In this document: positions 53,111-63,264 of the stretch, one piece after another
Position numbering within the stretch: the first letter of the stretch is position 1
Layout: the number at the start of each line of letters is the position of its first letter
DNA from: Dactylorhiza incarnata
Lineage: Eukaryota; Streptophyta; Magnoliopsida; Asparagales; Orchidaceae
Length of the DNA: 64,000 nucleotides
Assembly (NCBI GenBank): GCA_033032865.1
Contig: JAWHQI010001218.1
Location: forward strand, 37,575-101,574
Direction of reading: 5' to 3'
Notes under the pieces: generated by a model
Told to the model about the DNA's origin: nothing
The model's input: only the letters and a program-made list of their open reading frames with translations
Databases searched by the model: none
Made by a program: the position numbers and the translations under genes

Positions 53111-55307
53111 AACATGCTCACAAATACAATTTTCTTCATTTTTAACCATCCAAAACATCTCCTAAAAATCTGCAACTTCAGCATGGAACTACTATTGGGA
53201 CACCTAATCAAGACCACCAATCAAAATTTCCAAAATCCTAAAAAATCATTCACTGTCTCCCGCGCTAGCGCTACCCGCAGGCGCTAGCGTCCATGTTCCT
53301 TTTTCCGTGTTTTTAAAATTTTGAAAAATTTCTAAAAATATATTAATCTATATTTTCTACTTAGTTTTGCACTTCTGTGTTTCTTTATTTTTTGAAAAAT
53401 CAAATACAAACTACAAAACCAAATTACAAAAAATATGTTTTTTCTTTTTCGCTTGTGTTGTTTCCTTTGTTTAAAGTTCATCTTTATGCTAAAATCAAAT
53501 ATAAAATTACGAAAGCAAAAATTACAAAAATATGCTTTTATTTGCTAAAATCAAATACAAAAATATAAACTTTAAAACTATCAAAAAAAAACTGTATGAT
53601 TTTTATCAAGCATGATATAATCTATTATTTAGAAATTCTACAATGTTGCAATTTATCTTTTCAAACTTCTTTGGACATTGTCTTTTTTCATGCTTTGATA
53701 TATCTATTCAAATGTGCATCAATTATCATTTAAAAGTTGTGTAGGATCATGCTTAGCATGCCTCTAAGTATGATAAATGTTTAATGTTTGATAATGATAT
53801 TTATTCACTCACCTTTTTTTTGGCATTGTCTACCTATGTATTTAATCTAAGAATGCTTGTGTATGTTTTGTATTAGTACAATGGATTAAAATTGCACAAG
53901 TATCTTACCTACACTCCTTATTTTGCACTCTTAAAAATTAAGAAAAGTGGTTATGTTTTTCATAAATTCTATTGATTTGCAAAATAAGTGTATTCGGAGA
54001 ACTTTGTACAACACCAAATTATAAAATAAATGACAAAGATAACTCCACCAAGCACTACTTGAACCTCCTGATAAGTCTTAATAAGCATTGTGAGGCTAAG
54101 CACCTTGGAAAGAATAGTAAAGTGTCTTGTGCAAATCAAATCTTTCTTTCAAAAATAAGAAAAACCACTTACTCTTAAGTACACCGGATCACTAGTCTCA
54201 AAATTCAAATAAAATATGTGATCCCCCAAGCACTACTTTGCACCCTATTAAGTCTTAATGAGCATTGTGTGTGAAGAGCACCTTGGTAGTTGTACTTTTT
54301 ATTGTGCATTAAAGTGTGTGGAAGTAATCTTATTTGTGTTTTATTGTGCTCGTACTTTACATATATCTTGTATTTTTGATTAAAACATTTGTTTACATTA
54401 CTCAAAAATACACTTTTGTGCACATCATTATCTTCCATAACACTTCTTCTCATGAGTATTGGATCTTAATGCTAATTCTATATTACTCTTTCTTTATGAA
54501 ATGCACTAGATAACCTAACATGTGTTCTACAATGTTTTGTATGTTTTTTGAAAGTATGAATTAAAGTAACATTGTGGTAATCTCTTTTTGATAAACATTA
54601 TTTCATGCTTGGTTATTATCAATTTAAAGATCTAATTAAAAAATGATTTACAAAAACATCATCTTTTGTGAACTTTAACTCATATCTTTTTTTTGGATTA
54701 TCATTACTATCTGATGTTTTTTGTATTGCTATAAGTCTTCGTATCTTAACCATAGAAGTGTTTTACCTTGCGCTTTCATGCTTACTTAATATCTTGTATT
54801 CTTTGCATCATCACTTATTCTTAAAAAATCCTATCTTTCATTAAGTGATAGATTTACTTGGAACACTTTTTATTGGTTACTTCAAACATAAAAATCTTTT
54901 ATGTTAAAAACTCTGATTTCCTTCTATGAAATTTTTTGTAATAACTCTGATCTATTTCAATAAAAAACAATTCTAAAACTCCTTATCATTTACTTAAAAA
55001 ACTCGATCATGCCTTCTCTTCTATTTACAAATTCTTTGGTGCTTTGTTTCCCTACCCACTTTTGCTAATAACAAAGGGGGAGAACTAACATGATAAATAT
55101 AACCCGTAATCAAAAACCCAACATGACAAATTAAATGATAGCTTACATATTAGGGGAACATTCACTTAGGGGGAGCAAATCTAAATGCTAAAATCAATAA
55201 TTATCCTAAGTCGTCACTCACACACACACAAGTATAATTTCATCATACTTATTTATTAATGCTTTGATTTATCATTAATGGATTTGTTATTATCAAAAGG
55301 GGGAGTT
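53111..55307 (+). other. Copia-3 downstream non-coding region (2.2 kb)
   Basis: AT-rich, no credible coding sequence. It holds motif copies CCGCGCTAGCGCTACCCGCA..GCGCTAGCG at 53260-53289. A roughly 65-bp segment (CCAAGCACTACTT .. TAAGTCTTAAT .. AGCACCTTGG) is duplicated at about 54049 and 54226. GGGGGAG-type polypurine tracts are at about 55075, 55169 and against the LTR (AAAAGGGGGAGTT, 55295-55307). The 1-262 remnant derives from the same region. Confidence 0.8.
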
Positions 55308-56510
55308 TGTTGGAACATGGTCTTCCGCATCTCCTAGGTTTGAGAATAACAAATCCTATGTGTATTTGATCTTATGTGTTTAAGTGTGCAGGAAATCAAA
55401 GTCCACATGACTCAAGGATGGTTGTCCCCAAAATTGAGGCCAGAATTTCAAAATGGCCACTAGCGTCGGTGGTAGCGATAGCGCCCGGCGCTAGCGATGA
55501 TTTGCGCGATTCCGGCAGTGTTTTTAGAAGGAGCTAGCGTCCGGCGGTAGCTACTAGCGTTGGCAGTATCATGGCGCACAAGAGGCATAGAGCAAATTGT
55601 TGCCGCGGATTGAAGATCCTGCCGTGCAAAATGTTACTTAATCAGGGATAGCGCCGGCGGTAGCTACTAGCACTGGCGGTAGCATGGCGCACAAGAGGCA
55701 TAGAGCAAAATGTTGCCGCGGATAGAAGATCCTACCGCGCAAAATGTTACTTAATCAGGGATAGCGCCGGCGGTAGCGGTAGCGCCGGCGGTAGCGGTAG
55801 CGCCGGCAGTAGCGCTTTGGCTATAAAAGGACCCCCTCTCCTCTTGTTTTCCACACCTATTGCATACACCTCAGAGAGAGAGTGCTAGAATTCCAGAGGC
55901 TTGTCTTGGCCGAAATTTGAGGTCCCAGCGAAGCTCTGCCAATTTCTAAAGGAGAATTCCATCACGCCGAATCCAGACGAAGTCCGCTTTGACAAACGCT
56001 GATTCTACAGCGGATCTTCCCCTCCATCTTCAGAAGTTCATCTTAAGGGAAGTTTTATTATTTTATTTATCTTTCTTTGTAAACGGTAGTGAAATCGCCT
56101 CGTGTTGGCGACTAGGTCTGGGGTAGGACTTAGGGCTGAAATTCGCCTCATGTTGGCGACTAGATCTAGGCTAGGTCTAGGGGGTGCTCGAGGCCACATC
56201 CGGGGAAGGATTGGCTAGAGCGGGTGAGGCCGAATCCGGGAAGGAGAAGGCTAGGGCCACCGGTTCGTGGGGAAGCGAGTCGGGATAGAAAACGAAAAGA
56301 GCTTTTATTATTCGCCCCCGATCTCTAGCGTCATTGAGATCAAATTTTGTAAAACTTATTTAATATCAATAAAGCTTGTTTCTCCTTTTGTTTTACTTGA
56401 CTTCTTGTTTTAATATTGCAATATTCCAAAGTTTTTCTAAATAAATCTAAAGTTTTTGAAAACCCTTATTCACCCCCCCCCCCCCTCTAAGGGCGCCGAC
56501 TGATCCAACA
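55308..56510 (+). repeat. Copia-3 3' LTR (1203 bp)
   Basis: As the 5' LTR, but with one extra roughly 18-bp GGCGGTAGCGGTAGCGCC unit before the TATA box (55822-55829) and a longer C-tract. Target copy CTATC follows. Confidence 0.93.
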
Positions 56511-56515
56511 CTATC

Positions 56516-57830
56516 TTCTTGGCGAGGACTTATGGGAGGTAGTCGGTGGAGAAGCGAGACAACCAGTGGTAGCTGCTGAAGGGAATGCTGAGCAGGTGAA
56601 GGCTTGGAAGAGAACAAATGTGAAAGCTGAGTTCACTCTCAAGCGAGCTATCATTCCTGAGCTCTTTGACAAAATCATTGGATGTCGGTCTGCTGCTGAA
56701 ATTTGGACTACCTTGGAAGGTTTGTTCAACAAGAAGAATGTAGCTCGGCTACAGTTTCTTGATAATGAGTTGACAAAAGTAACTCAAGGAGACTTATCTA
56801 TCTCATCCTTCTTCCTGAAGATGAAAAACCTTTGTGCTGAGATATCAACGTTGGACTCAGAAGAGCCCATCTCAGAAGCAAGGTTGAAGAGGCACATAAT
56901 CCGCGGCTTGCGGAGGGAGTATGTGTCCTTTGTCACCTCTATGCAAGGTTGTGCCAATCAGCCATCGTTGCTAGAGCTCGAAAACTTACGTGCTTCGCAG
57001 GAGATTTTAGCTAAGCAGATGGCGGGGATGTCTATCTCCGGTGGGAGAAAGTGAGGTTCTTTATTCTGCTAAGAAGAAAAGACGGGACAAGAAGAAGAAG
57101 TCATCTGGAGGTGATGGTCTGTCTACTTCATATCTGCAGGAGAGGAGCTATATATGCTCCTAAGCATGATGGGAAGAAGAAGGAAGAGCCAAGATGCTTC
57201 AGGTGCAACATGCCTGGTCACTTCAATAGAGACTGCAAAGTTAATCCTCAGACGGGTCACGCTGCAGGAAAGGAGGAGGCTAGTTCCAATGCAGAAGGTA
57301 GTTGGAGTGGTGAAGGTGCTTTCATGACGGGCACTTGTATTCAGGCTTTGGATTCCATCAACTACCAGGATGATTGGATAGTGGACTCGGGGTGTGGTCA
57401 TCACCTCGCCAGGGATGAGTCAAAGTTCTCTTCTTTGCAAACATACTCAGGTAATGATGATATTATTATAGCTGATGATACTGTTCATGCAGTCGAGAAG
57501 GAGGGTGTCATTTTTTTAGGATGTGATAGAGGACCACTCACCTTGAGGAGTGTATATCATGTGCCGAGTATGAAGAAGAACCTCTTCTCCGTGACCAATG
57601 CTGTAGATGCAGGATATCACGTTCTGTTTGGCCCAACAGAAATGAAGTTTCTCCGAAACATGTCAAGCATGAAAGTTGATGTCACTCATGTAAGAAGAAG
57701 AGTGGAGGACTTGTTTGTGTTATCAACAAGCTCCTATGTTGATAAGATGAGAGCTAACGATAGCGCTACTATCTGGCATTGAAAGACTTGGTCATGTTGG
57801 GATGGATAAGCTGAAGAAGAAGGCTGAAGG
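56516..57830 (+). pseudogene. gag: Copia-4 Gag and protease, to the deletion point
   Basis: Continues 46834-46921 in frame. Gag core (FDKIIGCRSAAEIWTTLEGL, FNKKNVARLQFLDNELTKVT) is open to 57052-57054, where a frameshift follows ISGG. After a second shift near 57145 comes the zinc knuckle CFRCNMPGHFNRDC (57198-57239). Protease DDWIVDSGCGHHLAR is near 57370 and the GAG-pre-integrase segment reaches SATIWH (57780) and LGHVGMDKLKKK in another frame. At about 57825 the sequence jumps from the pre-integrase domain (KLKKKAEG) straight into RT (SIERYKARLVALGFSQ), so the whole integrase core and the start of RT are missing. Confidence 0.85.
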
Positions 57831-59206
57831 CAGTATTGAGCGGTACAAGGCCCGCCTTGTAGCTCTAGGGTTCTCTCAACAGTTTATTGAAGACTATGAA
57901 GAGACATTTCATCCTGTTGCCAAGATGACTTTAGTTTAGGTTGTGATTGCGTTGGCTTCTTGCCAAGGTTGGAAGATTTGACAACTCGACGTGAAGAATG
58001 CTTTTCTTTATGGCGAGATTGACAAGGATATCTTCATGGTGCAACCATCTGTCTATGTTTCTGAAGCTCATCCAGGACATGTTTGCAAGCTTAATAAGGC
58101 TCTTTATGGCTTGAAGCAAGCACGTCGGGCGCAGTATGCAAATATCACATAATACTTCTAATTCTGCGGGTACTTTGCTTCAGATTCTGATTCAAGCTTG
58201 TTTGTAAAGAAGACAGGGGAGCTGCAAGTCTTGGTGTTGTTGTATGTGGATGACATGATCATCACAGGGAACTCTGAGAATGAGGTAGTTAGTCTTCGGG
58301 ATGAACTAGCTATCAGATTTGAGATGAAGGATTTGGGTGAGCTCCACCATTTTCTTTGTCTTTAGGTGGAGAGGAAAGAGAGCGGTATGCTCGTTTCCTA
58401 GAAGGGCTATGCGGAAAGGATCGTGAAATGATTCAGCATGGGTGAGGGGAAGAGTAGCTCACTCCACTAGAGGTTGATTTGAAACTTCGACGTGATGAGG
58501 GAAGGGTTCTTTCGAATCCTTTGGTTTTCCGGGCTTTGGTTGGAAGCCTGATTTATCTGACGATTACGAGGCCAGATATTGCTTATGTTATGGGTCGAGT
58601 AAGTCGATATATGGTAGAGCCGCGGAATCCTCGTCTAGTGGCAGCAAGGAGAATTTTGAAATATGTGAAGTCCACCTCTGATATGGGTCTCTTTTATGGG
58701 AGGGACTCGAGCTTCAATCTGCATGGTTATACAGGTGATGATTATGGAGGAGATTCAGATGATCGGAAGTTGACTTCTGGTTATGTCTTTATGATTTTCT
58801 CTGCAGCTATCTCGTGGTGAGCAAGAAGTAGGATTTGATGTCTGTCTCCACTACGGAAGCAGAATAAAAGGTTTTGGCTTTGGAAGCTCAGGAAGTCATC
58901 GGGCTTAGAAGGCTAGTGGGAGACATCCATGAGGAGGTGTGAGGTCATACTCTGCTTAGTGGTGACAATGAGAGTGCTCTTAAACTGGTTAATAATCAAG
59001 TTTGTCATGCGCGAACCAAGCACATCGAGATCGAGCATCACTTCGTTCGGAAGAAGGTGCTGGTGGGATCATTGATGGTTGAATATGTGCGGAGCGAGGA
59101 CAAAGTTGCGGACATTTTTATGAAGCCACTGTCAAAGGGACCTTTTGGCCGGTTACGAAGTTCGCTTGGGTTGACTTCCACTTCCCACTTCAAGGGGGAC
59201 TGTTAA
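57831..59206 (+). pseudogene. pol: Copia-4 RT and RNase H, heavily decayed
   Basis: RT resumes at YKARLVALGFSQQFIEDYEE. Stops follow in LV-stop-VVIALASCQGWKI-stop-QLDVKNAFLYGEID (57938 and 57979). [14 protein letters not shown], then two stops (about 58150-58160). Catalytic LYVDDMIITG is intact near 58240. Further frameshifts or stops lie near 58363, 58400 and 58430. 58479-58820 is open (LVGSLIYLTITRPDIAYVMG, GYTGDDYGGDSDDRKLTSGY). RNase H continues with stops to HARTKHIEIEHHF and VADIFMKPLSKGPF. The terminal codons HFKGDC-stop run six bases into the 3' LTR, and AAGGGGGAC there serves as the polypurine tract. Confidence 0.85.
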
Positions 59207-60189
59207 ATTTTTGAAGTGGAAGAGGAAGTATGCTGGGCGGTCTGAAGAAGTTAGACCGCAGAGACCGCGCGGTATGCGCGGGCTCTCTGCTTTATTGTGT
59301 TGGATGACAAGTTGTCCAAGTGTTGGTGATCGGGCAGTCTACTTTACTGAGACCGTGCGCGATCTGGATGGGCGGTTATTGCACCTCTTTTGAGCGGTGA
59401 TGACATCCGTCTGTTTGCCTATAAATAGAGGTGCAAGGCCCGTCATTCATAATCGAGAACTATAAGAACTAGAGCTTGGGTTGTTTGTGTCGGTCTCACT
59501 TTTGAGGTCATGCGGTCTGAAGATTGTGTTGACTGTTTGTTGTGTTTGCAGGTTAGAGGACAGCAGTCAACAATCTTCTTCCTTCCCAGCTTTGAATAAC
59601 CAGTTCGCCAGCGATCTCCGATCCTATGGGCGATCTAAGTTATAGTTCTTGGGCTATTCGCAGCAAGCTCGGCGATCAGGCAACCTAGCAGTCAAGCGAT
59701 CTAGAGTTGCGATCAGGCGACAACTTTTGCAGTTTTGTTCTCTATTCTCGGGAAGCTTCTGTGATTATGAGATCAGGCGATCAAGAAGTGCAGACAGGTT
59801 CTTTCGGCAGTTCAATAAGTCAGTAGCTCGCTCGGTCTGAGTTGGCGGTATGGACGGTAGCAGGTTGACGGCCTATGCAGTTTGCGCGATCTCAGTGGTG
59901 CATGCGGTCTGACCTTCTCAGTGGTCGCTAGCGGTCTCAGTTATTCTGATTGCCAGTTTGCTTGTCTCTCTTGTTCTCCCTGTATTCTGATGAATCATGT
60001 CTCTCCATGTATACCTCGCATTGTAAAGAGATAGTTTATATTTAAGATCGTTTGGCTCTTCTATTATTGCTGGTTACTTAGCTTGGTATGGTTGTAGTGT
60101 TCCTGTGCCTGATTCCCGCTTCTAAGTTTCTTACTTTTGGTATCTGAGCTGAATTCATCACTAGATATCAGAGATAGAAAATATTAACA
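59201..60189 (+). repeat. Copia-4 3' LTR (989 bp)
   Basis: TGTTAAATTTTTGAAG ... AAAATATTAACA. Contains GCGGTCTGAAG, TTAGACCGCAGAGACCGCGC and GGTATGCGCG motifs (59237-59280), further GCGGTCTGA copies at about 59509 and 59923, and TATAAATAG at 59420-59428. Confidence 0.88.
59420..59428 (+). promoter_or_regulatory. Copia-4 3' LTR TATA box
   Basis: TATAAATAG, about 140 bases downstream of the GACCGCGCGGT motifs. Confidence 0.78.
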
Positions 60190-60219
60190 GGAACATCCAG
60201 ACAGGAGGGCATGATGCGT

Positions 60220-60367
60220 TGTTAGAAGATAGAAAGATAATAGATGGTGTGATTTATTCTTCCACATATGGCTAATTTATAGGAATTACAACAGACTCAC
60301 AAAATTAATCCACGATGTGGGACTAAACCCACTCACATACAAATACTAAATATTAATAATTATAACA
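60220..60367 (-). repeat. TRIM-like element 3' LTR
   Basis: Plus-strand TGTTAGAAGATAG ... TTATAACA; about 90 percent identical by eye to 61146-61294. Confidence 0.82.
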
Positions 60368-61145
60368 TTCCCCCTCAAGCTGGAAAGGAACCTCCATCTT
60401 GGACACATCAAATAATGGCAACGGTGGTAGAACGACGTGGGATAAAACATCAGACGAGCCACCGGGGGAAATTCCAAACTGGGGAATATAAACTAGGGAC
60501 ATAGCCACACACGACGCAGGACCCACACATGATGTGGACTCACTGGAAACCGGTCAACCAACGTCACCTACACATATAACATGCAGAAGGGAACCAACGA
60601 TGTGGAGAAAACTGTTGAACGGGCAACCGAGGATAATCTTTTGGGGATAAATCCGCATAAGAGCAATCCACACATCACATTACCACACGCTACAGTCCCT
60701 CCGACACAACCCAATAATATTTAGAGCACCAACATCAATCGCGTCCCATCACATGACCACGAAAGAAAACATGGGGAGACACATATGACATAAGCCTGGA
60801 GGCCGTGTTGAAGAAAGGTGAAAAGTAAGGAAAGATCATCTGAGTTGCGTTCATCCAAACACTCCCCCTCGCGTGAAAAACATGTGCATATAGACATAAC
60901 AACAACATGAAGCAAATGCAATAAAAAACACAGACAAAAAACTGAAAAACACACAAACATCATCGTCGACGGGGATATTACCACCCACAAAAAGGTGTGG
61001 GACAGCGACCAGAGGCAGCAAAAGTCATCGGAAAGCAACGAGAAGCGGTTGGAGACAGCGGAGAGCAAGCCACCATGAAATGTACGTTGCCCATAATTAG
61101 GGCAACCAAATTTCAGGGAGGAGACAATTCCTGCTTTGATACCAC

Positions 61146-61294
61146 GTTAGAAGGTCGAAAGATGATAGATGATATGATCTATTCTTCCACATAGAGGCTA
61201 ATTTATAGGAATTACAACGGGCTCGCAAACTTAATCCACGATGTGGGACTAAACCCACTCATATACAAATACCTGAATATTAATAACTCTAACA
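61146..61294 (-). repeat. TRIM-like element 5' LTR
   Basis: Plus-strand GTTAGAAGGTCG ... CTCTAACA, flanked by the primer-binding site at 61133-61144 on the inside. Confidence 0.82.
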
Positions 61295-62175
61295 GGCATA
61301 GTAGTGGGCGGTGGAGGAACCCAAGCTTCTTGAAACAAGTGGCCTCTGTTTGACTCGGGCAGCCACAATAAGTACAGAGTCGAGTATTGGGCCGGGATAA
61401 GGAAGTGCGACTAACAATTCTAACCGCCGCGGGAGCCATGACGACCACCCCGATACGAGGAGGGCGCAAGACAGTTGTGTGGCCCAAAAGGGCAGGAGAG
61501 GGGGGAGCCACAAAATCAGGAGGCAGTGTAATTTAATGAACCATTGAACACACATCAGAGAGAGACAGAACAATGGTGATGAGAGGATGGTCGTCCGGGA
61601 CGCTGTGAAGATGGGAGGAGAGTCGTGCCATCATGAGATCTATACCTACATGCTTCTTTGCGTGCGTTGCAACAAGATCCAAGGAGGGGGGTGTTGAAGC
61701 CAGGATTCAACGAGGGTCTTGGACATGTCCACAAAGGAGTTCAAGTCATCATTCACACCAGGGTCAAGCGCCTAGAGCCCAGTAAAGATATCTTAGAGAT
61801 GTTGGAGACTGTCCTTTCCTGAGTAAAGAGTTTAAAGCTCGTCCCACATGGATTTAGAAGTTTCATTGTACATGTACATACGGTATGGCTCAGACTCCAT
61901 AGAATTGAGGAGTCAATATTGAACCCGACCATCATCATGGAGCCACTGCTCCATAGGTTCAGTGGGAGGAGCACGAGTTGACTTTTGGTCTGAAGGATAC
62001 AACACGTCGAGTGCACCCTTTCCACAAAATTCCTCTTCACATTGAGGGAAAGAGTGGTAATCTTAAGTTCAATCACGGATGTCAGGTTGAGAATCCGAGC
62101 AAGAGCAGGAGTTGGAATAAGAGACGAATGAGAGGAAGGGGAAGTTCCCGCATATGTGCCAATGACCACCAAAGG

Positions 62176-62639
62176 GAAAGTAAATTATGCGGCTGAAGGA
62201 GCATGACGATCCCAGGAGCAGGGAAATCGCAGGAAGCTGGCACGACGGGCTTGGTGGCATGAGGAAGAAACCGCAAAGAGGCAAAATAGGAAGAAGCTGC
62301 AAGGTGCGAGCTTTGGCGGCCTGGGGAGTGGGTTCTATGGACTTAAGGAGAAAGATGCAAGGAGAAGAACACATGAAGAGGGCCGCAAGGGGAGGGAAGA
62401 CACATGAGGAGCCTCTACGGACTGAGAAATAAGCTCTGCTACTTGGCGGACACAAGGAGGAGCTCTATGGCTTGGCGGGCTTCTGTAGTCTTAGGAAGAA
62501 ATCGCAATGGTGGCCGCTGCGATCATGAAACAGAGGAGGTGGACGAGGGCGAATGAGAAAGAGGTCGCATTCTTGAGGAGGAAGTGGTGAGGAGGGTCGC
62601 AGTATCTTCTTCACGATCTTGATAAGATCATACTCATTT
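62176..62639. other. Unassigned sequence, possibly Copia-6 leader
   Basis: GC-moderate, with short minus-strand open frames that show no domain. It may be the decayed gag start or leader of Copia-6. I see no LTR or primer-binding site. Confidence 0.35.
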
Positions 62640-63264
62640 TATCTCAATGGAAGTACTGTCTTGACCTTCTTCATGACGTCGAAAACTCTGGGTGCAAGCC
62701 GGTAACACACATTTGGATGCCAACCATAAGCTCTGCGCCCATGCTTCCGACTCTGATTGCTCCTCCCTAATCTAGAGTATTATCATCGTCTTTTGGGTAA
62801 GCTAATTTATCTTACTGTTACAAGACCTGATATATCCTATGTTGTTGGGGTGGTCAGTCATTTTATGAATGCTCTAAGGATCTCCCATCTTCAGGTTGTT
62901 GAGCGCATCCTCCGTTATCCAAAGAATGCTTCGGGACAAGGGCTTGTGTATATCCCTCTCCCTCCTTATCTCTAGTTTACTACTCTAATGTTGACTATGC
63001 TGGCTCTCTAGATGATTGTCGATCCACAAGTGGATACTGCATATACTTTGGTGGACATCCTGTCACCTGGTGGGCAAGAAGCAAATTGTGTTTGCGCGTT
63101 CATATGCAGAAGCTGAGTACCATTCGATGAATTATGTTGTTTCCAAACTTACATGGTTGAAGAGCCTCCTGAATGATCTGGGTGTGAAACTTGCTTCTCT
63201 CCGACCACTCACTTCTGTGACAGCCAAGTGGTTATTCATATTGCCAAGAATCCAGTGTTTCATG
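62640..63264 (+). pseudogene. pol: Copia-5 RT (end) and RNase H fragment
   Basis: Copia pol fragment beginning near YCLDLLHDVENSGCKPV (about 62655) in the RT thumb. It continues as YYHRLLGKLIYLTVTRPDIS (62780-62840), SHFMNALRISHLQVVERILR and then RNase H in shifting frames: NVDYAGSLDDCRSTSGYCIY, SYAEAEYHSMNYVVSKLTWL, ending in NPVFHV-like sequence. At least three frameshifts. It lacks protease, integrase and the RT catalytic box. The lineage differs from Copia-1 to -4. It is cut at 63264 by a Copia-3-family LTR. It faces the minus-strand Copia-6 fragment. Confidence 0.8.

Larger units (their letters stand above)
46922..56510 (+). mobile_element. Copia-3: full-length SIRE-type Ty1/copia element
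   Basis: LTRs 46922-48105 and 55308-56510 begin TGTTGGAACATGG and end GATCCAACA. The target duplication CTATC is at 46917-46921 and 56511-56515. gag 48155-50040, pol 50041-53110, then 2.2 kb of non-coding sequence. LTRs are nearly identical apart from motif-array and C-tract length. Two more LTRs of this family are in the window (263-1230; 63265-64000), so the family is abundant. Confidence 0.94.
46403..60189 (+). mobile_element. Copia-4: Ty1/copia element with deleted integrase, interrupted by Copia-3
   Basis: Pieces: truncated 5' LTR 46403-46742, gag start 46834-46921, [Copia-3], gag and protease 56516-57830, RT and RNase H 57830-59206, 3' LTR 59201-60189. The gag (LTQTNLKK..KSCMESYL, LTKVTQGDLSISSFFLKMKN) and protease (WIVDSGCGHHL) differ from the SIRE elements here; I do not name the lineage. 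Removing Copia-3 plus one target copy (9594 bases) restores the gag frame. Confidence 0.87.
60220..61294 (-). mobile_element. Small non-autonomous LTR element (TRIM-like), minus strand
   Basis: LTRs of about 148 bp (plus-strand 60220-60367 and 61146-61294). They contain TTAGTCCCACATCGTGGATT and TTCCTATAAATTAGCC on the minus strand, a phrase typical of small plant copia LTRs. Primer-binding site TGGTATCAAAGC (complement of 61133-61144) and polypurine tract GCTTGAGGGGGAA (complement of 60368-60380) give minus orientation. The roughly 780-bp interior has no recognisable protein. Target duplication GGCAT is at 60208-60212 and 61295-61299, with seven extra bases (60213-60219) between target and LTR on the left. 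Confidence 0.82.
60190..62175 (-). pseudogene. gag: Copia-6 Gag fragment, minus strand, split by the TRIM-like element
   Basis: Reading the minus strand from about 62175, several frames give copia gag pieces. EQWLHDDGRVQY-stop-LLNSME, from the complement of about 61899-61955, is the usual gag_2-type block. LWSLSHTVCTCTMKLLNPCG in another frame is the shifted counterpart of MYNET-like sequence. Near 61400 a damaged zinc knuckle reads CTYCGCPSQTEATCFKKLG (His replaced by Gln). The TRIM-like element interrupts at ACTATGCC; removing it with one target copy gives continuous Pro/Thr-rich linker sequence into 60190-60207. It ends against the Copia-4 LTR, so Copia-4 probably inserted into it. Too decayed to encode a product. 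Confidence 0.55.

Noticed and set aside
53377..54178. Short Lys/Asn-rich frames downstream of Copia-3 pol
   Set aside because: Chance frames in AT-rich non-coding sequence.
60721..61068. Minus-strand 115-codon frame in the TRIM-like element
   Set aside because: Hydrophobic and low-complexity, no gag or pol motif; the interior of such elements is normally non-coding.
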